Part shown: positions 27,919 to 39,900 of the stretch, piece by piece
How positions within the stretch are numbered: the first letter of the stretch is position 1
Layout of the letters: each line of letters starts with the position of its first letter
Assembly: GCF_022539315.1 (NCBI RefSeq)
Contig: NC_066317.1
Span: forward strand, 65,257,179 to 65,321,178
From: Serinus canaria
Taxonomy: Eukaryota > Chordata > Aves > Passeriformes > Fringillidae
Direction: 5' to 3'
DNA: 64,000 nucleotides
The notes under the pieces: generated by a model
Database searches by the model: none
What the model was told of the DNA's origin: nothing
Seen by the model: the letters and a program-made list of their open reading frames with translations, nothing else
Program-made: the position numbers and the translations under genes

Positions 27919-28284
27919 TGAGCCCCTCCTGCTTAGTGATTAGTGATGCTAATTCCTACATGGTGATGAGAAAGCCCCAAGGGCTATCAATCCTTCCCAC
28001 TCTGGGATATAAACTGATCACCAGGAGGAAGGAAAACCACCTCTTCCCTTAAATACATATGGTATCACACACATAGGAGCAAGGAGCCTGTGCATGAAGC
28101 TTCCAGACTCAGCTGCTTTGTGGACAGTAACCAAAACATTTCATAGGAATACAGAGCAATGTCCTTGGATGTTTAACTGCAATGTGTCCTCAAATAAGAG
28201 TTGGGGGCTCTGGGTAAGAGTGACTGAGGATATTAAGCAGCTATGGAGTGAGACAGAGCCTATCCAGCTTTAAAAACTCATCGC

Positions 28285-28309
28285 GGGGGGGGGGGGGGGG
28301 GGGGGGGGG
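28285..28309 (+). repeat. 25-base G homopolymer
   Basis: An uninterrupted G run follows TCGC. It can fold as a G-quadruplex and is hard to sequence, so its exact length is doubtful. Confidence 0.95.
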
Positions 28310-29976
28310 AAGAAAGCTCAGTGGGAACTTGCCTGTGATTTTAACCTGTAGGCTTTAATTACTGGCACTGCATGCAAATATGCATGAGCTATATATGACT
28401 ATGGCAGCATCACCACTGGCTATTCCAGGAACTTAAATATGGCCAGGACTCAGCACTTGGGCACATCTAAATTGAGGTGTCAAACTCCCAGTACAGTCTG
28501 CAGAGAGATGGTCAATATTAGCTCAATGCCCTACTTACCAACATCTCCATCAGCCTTGAGGGCAGCTCAGACAACAACACATAAGCGATGTTATCCATGA
28601 GCTGAACACTTCTCATGGTGCAGGGCAGTATTCCCATGCCTGGGGGGGTGAGCCCCATGGAGAGGACAAAGGGGTCCCCTGGAGCCCCTTCCCCACTTGT
28701 ACCCACCTCCTCACACTGCCCACCGGTGCAGAGGCTCCCTGCCCATCCACAGACTCAGTGCAGCAGCACAGCTGGATCAGAAAATCATCTGCAGACCTGC
28801 AGATGCTATGGGATCAGTTCTACCTGAGCAGGAGCACAGGGAGGGAGCCCAGCCTGAGGGTTCCTCTGGACTGTCCCAATGCTCCTTGCAGGCAGAAGGC
28901 AGCATGAGAGGGGAGGCAGTGAGGGGAGCCCTGTGGGCAGGCAGGAGTTTTCAGAAATGCTTTTTCATTCTCACTAAATCCTCTATCCAAACCTCTCCCT
29001 TTTGCTAAAAGTCTTTGCAAACACCAGCAAAACCTTTCCCGTTAATCTTTCTCCATCTGGCTAAAACAACACAGACTGTCTGTCTCCAGGGAAGGCTGTC
29101 ACAGGATATGGGGGAGGAATCTATCATTTGTAATGTACGGAAATATAACTTACATCTATCAAAGGCATTTGCTGCAAAAAAAACAAATACCCAGCAGAGA
29201 TTGGGAGGCCAAACCCTCATTGCCTTCAAGCTACTGTGCTTAGCAATGGTGTGAGCAACAGCCTGAGCAAACCCAACGAATTTGGTTTGTAGATTGCACA
29301 GATTAGCAATTGTGTTCCAGTGGTAAATCCCACAAGGAGCCCCTCTTGCTTACAATTCTGTACAGCTCCTCATTTGTTACCTGAATATGTAAAGGCACCT
29401 ATCTAAATCCCTTCCATTTCTTTACTGCCAGGCATGCAGCCCTGGCTTCCAACAGCATCTTCCAACCAGGATCTGTCCAGATCTCTGCAAATTTTAGTTC
29501 TGAAAACTCTCCAGTGTCCATGTCAGGAATATAAGCAAAAACCTTGACCCTGAGGCACTGAGTGGCTCAATAGAGCTGTTTACAGGCAGTCTGAAAAACA
29601 ACTGAACTGTCCGAAGGACACTATTTCTGATGGGCTTCACTGTAGCCACCAGCCATGCCAGGGCTTCTGCACCCTCCAACACCTCTGGCTTGATCCAAAT
29701 TTAACATTTAAAGGGTTTAGATTCAAGTGTGAGACTCTCTGCATGACAACAATCCAAAAGAGGGCCATCTAAGCAAAAAAGAAACACCTCAGTCTGAAAA
29801 CTGAAAATGTTGTATGACCTACTGTTAGAGGGAAAATTATTCTTTCAGTTTTATGAGCAGCTATGTTTCAAGTAAAAGTGCCTGATGAAGAAGTATATAG
29901 TCAAAGCTGCATGAGATTCTAGTAACATTTGTTTAAAGCCAGAGATGTCCCTTTAAAATGAGGTCTGTGAAGCTGG

Positions 29977-30013
29977 AAAAAAAAAAAAAAAACAAACCAA
30001 AACAAACAAACCA
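29977..30013. repeat. poly(A) tract followed by AAAC-type repeats
   Basis: Sixteen As, then ACAAACC / AAACAAAC units. Possibly a decayed retroposon tail; no body recognised. Confidence 0.8.
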
Positions 30014-30689
30014 GAGAGGACAGAGGGGTAGTGAAAGATTTTTTTCCTGTTCTTTTAGTACTATATCTACTAAAGAAACATGTTCTGCTGGTTAAAATAA
30101 GAAAAGCAAGATTCTACTGATATTGACTGGATTTCAATATTTCTGAAAACACGAGCACTTCATAAATACACTGAAATATTCTGTCATCGCCAGACAGAAC
30201 ATGCCAGTTTTCTATAAATATAGACATCTGGCAGTGGTTTCTCCTACTGCTATAGATTTCTGGTGTGAAGAATGCTATTTTGTAAGCAAATGCATGTTGG
30301 AAATTAATTTCATATGCAACAGGTTACATTAAAGAGCAAGAAAGATTTGCTGAGCAGAAGCACGTAACAAAACCAGTGTTCCCAACCAGTGCTCCTGACC
30401 CTCTCTGTGAGGCTGCCTTCACAATACTGTAGGCATAAAATATGTTCCTCCAAGCAGTGCTGTGAAGCTCAATTAAAGCATGCCCACAAATTGCATTGAA
30501 ATTTGAAAAGGGCACTTGGTTTGGCATTGTAATTCCAGCCATGGTGAAACAGCACTGACAAAACTATGAATATTAAATATTAGCAAGTAAGAGCCTGCTT
30601 GGTACAAACCACCTGAGGGGTACCACAAGCAACAGCCAGGATTATAAAATCCAGTGCTGTAGGGTTGTGCCATGACTTTCAGTCTTTCC

Positions 30690-30708
30690 TTTTTTTTTTT
30701 TTTTTTTT
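30690..30708. repeat. 19-base T run
   Basis: A simple homopolymer about 80 bp before the CR1 fragment at 30786. In the antisense direction it would read as a poly(A) tail. Confidence 0.9.
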
Positions 30709-30785
30709 AATAGGATTTCCAGTCATATCTATGTCCTAATCTGACCCATGGTACAACCATCCACAGAGTTGCATCAGACAGAGGG

Positions 30786-30952
30786 CAGGAAGAAATTCTT
30801 TCTTGTGAGGGCAGTGAAGCAATGGAACAGGTTGCCACATCTCTGGAAATGCACAAGGTCAAGCTGAGGGGGCAACCTAGAGGAAGGTGTTGGAACAAGG
30901 TGATTTTTAAGGAGTCTTCCAACCCAAACCAGTCCAGGATTCTATGGTTCTA
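30786..30952 (+). repeat. CR1-type LINE 3' fragment
   Basis: GAAGAAATTCTTTCTTGTGAGGG, then a CAATGGAACAGGTTGCC block, then CTTCCAACCCAAACC and GATTCTATGGTTCTA. This is the plus-oriented CR1 3' end, diverged and shortened. A 19-base T run lies about 80 bp upstream. Confidence 0.85.
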
Positions 30953-32193
30953 CAACACTGGGGACACACAGGGCCATTACAAAGAGGGGAGGACAGGGGG
31001 AACACCTTACTTCACTAAGGGCTCACCTGGGCTGGAAATGGACCCTAATATCTCACTCTAAGGGTGACAGAAGATCTCTGTGTAAGGGCATGGGCTGCGT
31101 TTTCTACCCACATCTGCTTTGCTCTATAAACTCCATATCACAAAGTTATTAGCATCAGCAGATAGATCATTTTCTGACTGGAAAATTTTCCCTTCTGGTT
31201 AACATAAGCCAAGCATAAACACTCCCTCAGAGGTAACAAAAGCCAGCAGCCCAAACAGGGACAACTCTGCAAGAAAAGGGGAGTGGGAGTCAGGGGGAAG
31301 TTGAAAAGACAATTAATCACAGGGCTTCATACACCTTAACACATTCCTGCCAGTGATCAGGCATTTAGAGTGACTCTATATTGCTCCTCACCCCCTTGGA
31401 GACATCACAACAGACCCCAGAGCCAGCCTTGGCATCCAGCCCCCACTGTCCACCTTCCCCATTCCCTTCAGTAAACACCACTAATTCCCCAGCTCCATCA
31501 GACCTTTTTTTTTCCTTCCAAATCAGCCTAAAAGCATTCTGGTACCAAAGACAAAAAGAAAAGCAGGGAGGACCCACTAAACCCAGAGTCTCCAGACAGC
31601 TCTCAGCGCCTGTCAAATGCTTGCTAAAAAATCCAAATAAAGACAAAGCCAAGCAGCCTTGATACCCTGTGTTATCTTTGCAGGCTGGCTGCTGCCTTAT
31701 CAGCTCTGACAGAACCCAGCATTTAAGAAAAATTCAGTAGTCTTTGGGTGGAAGTTAGTTCCTAAAAAAAACATGCAGCCAAATTGCTGGAAGTTGGTAG
31801 AAGAGGAGAGGGTGAGTGGGTAAGAGACAGTCTGAAAGGCCCCACTCTGGCCTTGCTGTTCCCTCCCAGGAAATACACTGCCATGTAAGATTTTTAATTA
31901 TTTATTCCATAATTCACTCCTCACGTTTCACATCCACTGCACAGGCCAAGAGCTACAAGGGTGAACAATGGCTCCAAATGCTGCTTGCTCACATTAGGAA
32001 TGAGAATGGAATGGAATTAGGATGGAACCCAGGCAAAGCCACCAGCTCTTCATACCAGGTTTTCAAGTCCATCAGAAATGGCTGAAGATCTTCTGATCAT
32101 AACTGATGCTGGTCTTAATGTGTCACTGCCCTGATGGGGAGGACAAAGATGTTTTTGTCCTCATTATCACTTTTAAAAAGGACACTCTCTTTC

Positions 32194-32220
32194 TGGATAA
32201 AGTCTTTTTGGATAAAGTCT
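32194..32220. repeat. 12-bp direct repeat, 15-bp spacing
   Basis: TGGATAAAGTCT occurs twice in near tandem (TGGATAAAGTCTTTT unit). Trivial slippage-type duplication. Confidence 0.8.
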
Positions 32221-32837
32221 CTGTGGAAGGATTTGGATGTCATGGAGCACTTTTTCATCAAAAGCAAAAGTTCTATTTGTTCTCACACATACCTCACTGT
32301 GTACACTGCATTTTGGCAGCCCCCTCACACAGGAGCTGGACTTTTCCTATGCAAAGGCACGAAGGTCCTGCTCTTGAAAAAGTTATAAAATAGTTATAAA
32401 ACACCTTTGCTTGACATTAATTGATGGGTAGAATGAGTTAGCAAGAGAGGAGCTGTCTCAAAGCCAAGGGCTGCTTTTCAGAGTCTCATTTGTAATGTGA
32501 CAGGGAGAACAGCTGGGGGAAGGAATCAGCCTCTTGTCAACCCCAGAGGGAAGGACAAACAGACAGACATTCCCTGGGGAGCTGCTCTGGCATTATAAGC
32601 CCCTCTGACAGAGGGTGAGTGGCTGTCTGCCTCTGACCTGACCCCTTCTCCCCCAGAGAATCCTCACAAGTCTTCCTAAACAGCTAGAAAACCTGAAGTG
32701 ATGCAGCTGGGCTCCCAAAATCACCCTTTTCCTTTATTTTATATTTAATTTTTGCCCAAGATAACACTGCAGGGAAGGCAGAGGAACATACAAGGGTGGA
32801 AGGTCCTCAGCAAGTATTTCTTTAAATACAAGACATC

Positions 32838-32872
32838 TCCAAGTGTTTGAAATATGTGCCCAAACACTTGGA
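32838..32872. repeat. inverted repeat, 12-bp arms with an 11-nt loop
   Basis: TCCAAGTGTTTG at 32838-32849 pairs exactly with CAAACACTTGGA at 32861-32872. Short enough to be partly coincidence in 64 kb. Confidence 0.8.
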
Positions 32873-33951
32873 AAAATGGTGTCTGAACAGAGACTTCTCT
32901 AGTTGCAAAAGTGCATTGAAATCCCTGGGTTTGGACCTCCCCTTGTGTGCCTCCAGTGTTGTGCTGCATGGGTTCAGTGGATCCAAACTGGGAGGAATTC
33001 AAATAGATGTGTCATACACTATTTTCCGTGTTTTATTTGACTTTAATTGCTTCTTAGCAGTACTGCTGTTTGAAAAATCTTTCTCAGTTGAGGGTGTTGG
33101 TTCTGCCTAGAGCTGCCTGGCCCTTTTCCACTGAAATGCCCTTTCAACAACTACCAGAAGCCTTTGCAAGGAAAATGAAATCTTTTGGAAGATCTCTTTT
33201 TCTGTGACTGTGTAAAAATTTGCATTTCTCAACTCTCTTTCCTTCTCCCAGATTTTAGGCTGGTTGTTATTTCCACCTTTCCAGAAGATGAAAACCCATG
33301 GTGGGCTCCAGGAGGATGTGGAGCAACACTTGGGAGCAGTCAGACCTTGCTGGTAGCATGGATGAAGACACGTTGATGATGAGGATGATAATAACAGTAA
33401 TAATGCCTGAATAATCTGTGTAATTTTTTTTCATTGCAGGACTTTTGATGGTTGTTTCTATAAAAAATAAGCATGGTCTAATGCCATCTCTCCCTGAAGT
33501 CAATGGTGCCTTGTGCCCAGCACAGAGGGGAAAACTGAACTTGCAATTCATACTCACGTACCACAGTAGGTGCTCAGTGCAAGGCTCCAGCTGTGCATGA
33601 ACAAATGCTTGCATCTGTTTGCATCTGGGCACTGAAACAACCTCTGGGGACAGAACTATTGGCCTGGTGGGTCTGTATTGCAGCAGCAGCAAGGAATCCT
33701 CAGGGCAACATCTGCTTTATACAGGGTGCAAAGGCACCTCACCATTCTGGGGGGTTCATGGCAAATAAAACTCAGCTGACCATCGTGTCTGGTTTTGGAG
33801 GGGCCCTTGGTCAGAGTAAAACCAAGCCTCTCTCCAAAGAGCTGCTGCATTTAACACTGTAGCTGTCTGTTCTTGGTTCTGAGTTCAACAGCCCTTACCA
33901 CAACGACAGCACTTTGGTGCAATGAGGACTTCCAGGCACTAACCCCAACCT

Positions 33952-33993
33952 AAAATAATAACAATAATAATTAATAATTATAATAATAATTTT
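33952..33993. repeat. imperfect (AAT)n microsatellite
   Basis: AAAATAATAACAATAATAATT continues into further TAA/AAT units. Interruptions suggest an old array. Confidence 0.85.
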
Positions 33994-36900
33994 AAAAATC
34001 ACACCAGCTATATTAACACCTTTGCCTTATGCTGTGTTCATCATACCATCCAAAACCCCTGCTCACTTGCTGACCTGTTCTCTGAGAGCAATATTAAATA
34101 TCTCAGATGTTGCAGTCCTCCTCAAGCTCTACCTTAATAGTAAATACCCTCCAACACATGCCACAGAGGCCCTGAGTCAGTTTTAACACTACAGCAGAAA
34201 ACCTGCTCAATTAATTTGCAGCATTTTTCATCTCCCTCAGACAAGTTACTGGGTTTGAAGTTTGGGGTTATTTTGCACTTTAGAGTATCTGCCTTACCCT
34301 TGCAGAGGTAAAAGGGAAAGCACCTGTAAGTACACAAAGAAAAATATCCAAATCAAAATGCCATTAAAATTCATTCAGGGTTATTCCTTGCTGCTGTTAT
34401 TTCAGTTAGTCTCTGATAACTAAGCTGTTCCCTTTTTTTCTTTCAAACACTTGTCTCAGTGAAAGTCTGATGATGTTTTTCCTTCTGGAGAAAGAAACCC
34501 CAGGGATGTATTTTCAACCTCCCAGCTCAGTGTTTCCCAGATATTTTGAAACAGGCAGGGACTGTTGCCAAGATTCACATTTTCCCCAGATCACCACACA
34601 CCCTCACACTCTCAGTTTAAAGCCATCACAGATGCAGGGATGGACACTGGAGTGGTTCTTACTGTCCCTCTTCCTGTTGTCCTTCTTGCAGTCCATGAGC
34701 CAGCATGGGAACCTACACTTGTCCCTCTTGCATTGCCCAAGAGAGACCCATTATCCAGGTACAAGAAGGTTTGGCAGATTTTAAAGCATATTTAAGAAAA
34801 AAAAAAAACTTTTTCTGTCAATAGGTAGAGACCAGGTTCTGCTTTTTACACCTGTACCTGAGTTTAGTCTTCCAGTGCAGAGTAAGCCCAGCAGCCTTCA
34901 TATGGATACTGATGGAAACACCAGGATCTTTCCCCCTTTCCAAAAAACTGGATCAAGAGGCAAAAGCCACAGCTTCTCCAAGGTGCTGGGTCATGTTTCA
35001 GACCTGGACAGAACTCCTGCACTGGTCAACATAAACATCCCCTTCCAGAAATCCCCTAAAAGGGTTGCTGGTGCAGCCCAGCAGCGTTACCTGTTTCGCC
35101 TGCTGGCTCTCTTATTCTCCCTGGAAAAATATTTTCACCCACTGGGAGTATTTTGGCCAAGTTGTTTTCTCTGCCTGATTTTTGCAACCTGCTGAAGCGG
35201 TGTCAATAGTCAGAAGTTTTGTAGAGACAAAGCCAAGCTTGAGGAGACACTTCTGGGCGACATCCCACATTCACCTTGGCTCCAGGATGGATACACACTG
35301 TGCCTGGACCAGAGGGAACACCTGGTCACCAGCAGCACTGGCTGCAGCCACCTTTGTGGCCCACTGTGCTTCTCATGGAGCAGCTCCTTCCTTGCAGAAG
35401 GCAATGCCACAGGCAAGCCAGCAAACACAAACAGGATTAACTTGCCATTTTCCATCTCCCCAAAATGATCCTTCTGCCTCAGAAGACAAAAGCAGTGACA
35501 GAGGAAGGAAGGAGTCACCCATTCCCCTATAAAATCCTCCAAATTTCAAGGGATCATTGAGACAAACAGAAAATTGTCACAATGCAGAGTGTGAAAGATG
35601 CAATCTCCCAGTGCAGAAGGTCCAGCAATACGCTACCCCTAAGATGAAGCAAGAGCCAAACATGACTTTTCAGTCTTCACATTCACTGCCCCCAGGCTAT
35701 GTTACATTTTGCCCTGTGGACCTTGATGCATTTGAGATTCCTAAAGAGTCATTTTATAAATGTTCCCATAAATATCCAGTCCTTCAAAGTACTGACCCTT
35801 CCTGCCATAAGTGGGAACAGAAGAAAGGACTTGCTGCCTGTAAGGACACTGAGATATTCCACAAGCTCAGCCCATGCTCCTCTAAGAATTTAAACCATCA
35901 CATCTTTTTCCAGGTTGGCTTCCAGCCCAAGTTTCCTCCCCAAAACATCCAAAGCAAGGTCAGAGGAGCTCTCCCCCTGGCACAAGGGAGTTACCAGGCT
36001 GGGAGCAAAGGAGGACAAGGACAGGCCAGTGATGGGGTCAAGTTCAGTCATCTTCAGCTGCCATGTAATCACACCTGAAAAAGATTTACTGCCAGGATCT
36101 GAGTGGCTGCAGTCAGGAAAAGGAAGGGGAGTCCTATTTGTGCATCTAATGACCCAACTTAGCAGGACAGAAACCAAGTGCTTGACCTTTCCCAACATCA
36201 TGTGAAGCAAATGCTCCGTATGACACGGCTCCAGCATTATCTACCAGGCACAGGTGCATGACTGCAATTAGAAATGACTGGCATTTCACACATAACAGCA
36301 CCTTTCAACCCAACCCAGCCCACCCAAAACCACTCTGAGACTCAATTACCATTTTCTTCTCACCCAGCCTACCCAGCAGCACCAAATAATTCCCCATGAA
36401 GTCTCACAGCTGTTATTTGAAAATTAAACTGGAAGTCACAACACCTCGCTGCACGCTGGTAGATCTTACACTTGGCATTTGGTTTATCCCAACACCATTC
36501 CTCACCCCCACCCCTAAACCAACTTCCGTGGAGAACAATGCTGCTGGTTTGTGTCCACAACAGATTTATTCCCCCCTTTCCAGCAGCTCACAATGCCCTC
36601 ACCTTCAAGGGGCAGTAGCAGCTTGAAGCAAAGGGTTCCTTCTGGTTTCTGGAAAGAAAAGGCTGCCCTCTATAATCAGGGTATTGTTCTCTCTAAATGG
36701 AGCCAGACTCTGTAAACAAGCTCCTCTGCACAGGCTGGGAGGGTGAATGCCAGCTTGTGTATACATACATGCAGGGAATGTGTCCTGTTCTAAACAGCAG
36801 TGAATTATGTTAATTCATTTCCTCTGCCTAAACAGTGCTAATAAGCTTCGGGAAAGGAGGAGGAAAAAGTAAACAAGAGTCCATTACAAAAAGGTGAGGG

Positions 36901-39900
36901 GGAGAGGTAACCAAATAACTCCACCAAATGTCTCCTCTGGGGAAAGACATTCACAGCTCAGACGGGCTCCACACAGCCCTCCCTCCGTCCTGCTGGAGGT
37001 GGGAATGTAACAGCAACAATTTCTTTCTTTTCTTTCCAAAGGTTTCAGCCTGTTTTCACGAGTTCAGTCTTGTGAAATGGGAAATGAGCCCCCACCAGTG
37101 CCCTGATCCACGGTGACTGCATCCCTGGGGGCTTTGCACTGCATGTGATGTGAGTGCTCCAGTGACCAAGCCAACATGAATAGTCAGAGCCTATTTGTGA
37201 GTTTCTAACAGGAAAATAATTTCACTAAGCAAACTGCCATGCTTTGACTCAAAACCCTGATTAGCACAGTTTGAAAACAGGGCAGCATACTGTTCTGGGA
37301 ATTAACTTGCTTGACCCCTAGTCTATAATGGCACTCAAATAATCTGTGAGTCAGACCAAGTTGAAAAACTCTTGGAAGACCACACTGAAAGAATTTACTG
37401 GATTTATTGGATTTTCTTGGATAAAAGAAAAGTAAGCTTCGAACTCCACTTAGTCTGTGGCCATCAGAAAGACAAGCTTTTTCTCCTGACAGTACCTAGA
37501 AGACTGCCTATGCTGAGCAGCACTTTTTGGGTCTCTTTTTAATGTACTGGAAACTCTTAATAAATAGTCATAATTATTGTAAATATGCAGGTCTATTGCT
37601 ATGATTACTTTTGAGTAGCACCCTTGCAGTAGCTTTCTTCTTTGGTATGATGGGAAAGTAAGGAACAGATTCCTAACCCTGTGAAATCTACAATCCTCCT
37701 CCAAACAGGAGTACTCAAGGGGAGGAGAGCCCTGAATTTAACTTCAATTCAAATATCCAAAGGCTACTTTACCAACTGCATACAAGGACTACTAGTCTGA
37801 TGTTTCCAATGAACTTCCAAGGACAAAAATAAACCTGTGTAAATCACCATCACAAAATACTGCTTGAAATCCTCCAAATCCTCTGGCCTACTCCTGTTTA
37901 AGCAGACAGGAAATCAGAAAAAGCGTTTTGCCTTAGGAATACAAGCAGGACTTTGCCCTGGTCTAGATAAAACACTGACCCATCCCCACCTTATGGTTTC
38001 TGCAGCTCCTGAGCAAAATGCTCTCACCAGCCTCTACTACTTCTTTGTATCTCAGAAACAACAGCTGTGTGCTCAGAGCAAGCACCTTCAGAGAACAAAT
38101 CCAGCAATCAGCAATCAACTGTCCAAAGCCACTTCCCTGCATATGCAAATATCTCCCTAACAGGTTTATGATTCCATGTCAATCAAACCAGGCACAGTAA
38201 ACACCTGCTTACTGTCCTGGCCATGACTAAGTTGAAAGTTTCACTCTCATTAGCCCTTAATGAAATTAGCCCTGGCCATACTGCCTTTCTGATTGGCTGG
38301 GAATAGCAGGGAGGAGGAAAGATACTCATCAGCTCTGATCTGTTATTCTGGTTTTATATTAACTATTGCAGATCATGATGAACCCTCCCATGGCATGGTG
38401 CCACCCTGCACAGAACTGAAACTCAGCCTGGTCTTATGAGGCTTCAGCTTCTGCTCTCTGGTAGGATTATATATTTAAATCCTACTCACACCTACTCAGC
38501 CACAACTCACTGAACCTAAAGGGACTATCACCTTTGTAATCCAACCCTGAACATTAAATATGAAATGACTTATCAGAGCATGGAGCCTGATCTCCACATG
38601 CTGGAGGAGCTGTCAACTCCTCCCCAGTTTTTCCATTTCAAACAGCCCAAAAATACATTAATACATTCCCAATATTACTCATCTGGATAAAGAGACACTG
38701 GTATTGCCACCAAAATGTTGTGTTAAGTCTGCAGAAGAATAGGGAAGATTTAGGTTCACCCAGAAGGTGAGCAAGGTGGCTCACAGCACCCTCTCTCTGA
38801 AGGGTATCCACACCCTGCAGGAGTTAGAGCCACCAGTTTAATACTGACTGGTCAATGACAAACAAGCATCCTCCCTTCCTTCCACAGAGAGTCTGGAGTA
38901 TCCCTGGGGAGATATTCCACAGTGTTCAGAGGTTCATCCTGTTATTCATTAACCCTTCCATCCTTGACATGCAGTTCATACACCTGTAGCTCATCTGACA
39001 CTTGCCATTGCTTAACCAGCAGTCACAGATGTGTTACAGATCTGTGTTAACAGAGCTGAGAACAACCACTGAGAAAAATAACTTCCTCTGTTACTCCAAC
39101 TCACACAAATCTCTTGGAGAGGAAGGAGGAGGGAAAGAAACCTGTTCACAGTGCTCCACCATCTGCAGCTGCCTAACTCCAGTGCTTTGGCTTGTGCAGC
39201 TTTGAGAGACTTGAACAGCTCTCCCTTTTCCCTTCTTTGTGGTTGATTTGGCCTTGCCCCATTCACTTCTGTCTAAAACAAAGGAGATTAAAATCCATTC
39301 AAAGCAATAGTAAAACACAGCACAATGAAAGCACCCCTTTCACATTACAAGGCTTTTACTTAGAGTCACACATTGGTCAAAAGCCAATCAAGTCTCACAC
39401 CTGTATGTGGGGGCACCTGGGAGGACACAAGAGATGAGAGAGCCACAGCACAGACTTGGAAAAGCTGCATCCCAACATCCCCTTCAAAGTCACACACTGC
39501 CTGCTCAAGATCCTCTCTCAGGCACCAGCAGGCCTCAAGAGCAGGGGTACACTCATTAATCTGGACTAAATTTTATCTTGGAAGTTGGCTAATGCAGTTC
39601 CCACCACGTTCCTCTCCAGCTTTTCCCCTCTCCCATATCTTGGGCAGAACTAATGAGCCCAAAGGTACCACAGAGATGTTGTGCCAGTCCACATTAATAC
39701 CTAACTCTTAAGGCTATCACTTCAGGGGGTATATGGAGCAAACCTAGTAAGGAGAACATGAATTTTTAAAAATGCCTATTACACAAATCAATTCCACATT
39801 TCCCTATTTGTCTGCTGTTCCTGTGTTTTTATCTGACAGGCACAAATACTGACAGCTCCTAAAATACCCACCCAAGTCAATGCCACACAAGTGGCATCTA

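Larger units (their letters stand above)
14745..30785. other. non-coding sequence, probably intron
   Basis: No supported exon. It contains the CA array at 19.58 kb, small duplications at 15.64, 27.57 and 27.88 kb, the G run at 28.285 kb and A/T runs at 29.98 and 30.69 kb. About 26460-26720 is a candidate regulatory segment (many CpGs within AT-rich, homeobox-motif-rich sequence). A composite POU-like ATGCAAATATGCAT lies at 28372-28385. Confidence 0.5.

Noticed and set aside
35557..36078. 173-codon plus-strand frame, preceded by a TATAAAA word at about 35528
   Set aside because: No recognisable domain, no repeat in sequence, no paired splice sites or Kozak support. The composition looks like translated intron. 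A cross-species coding-substitution test would be needed to revive it.
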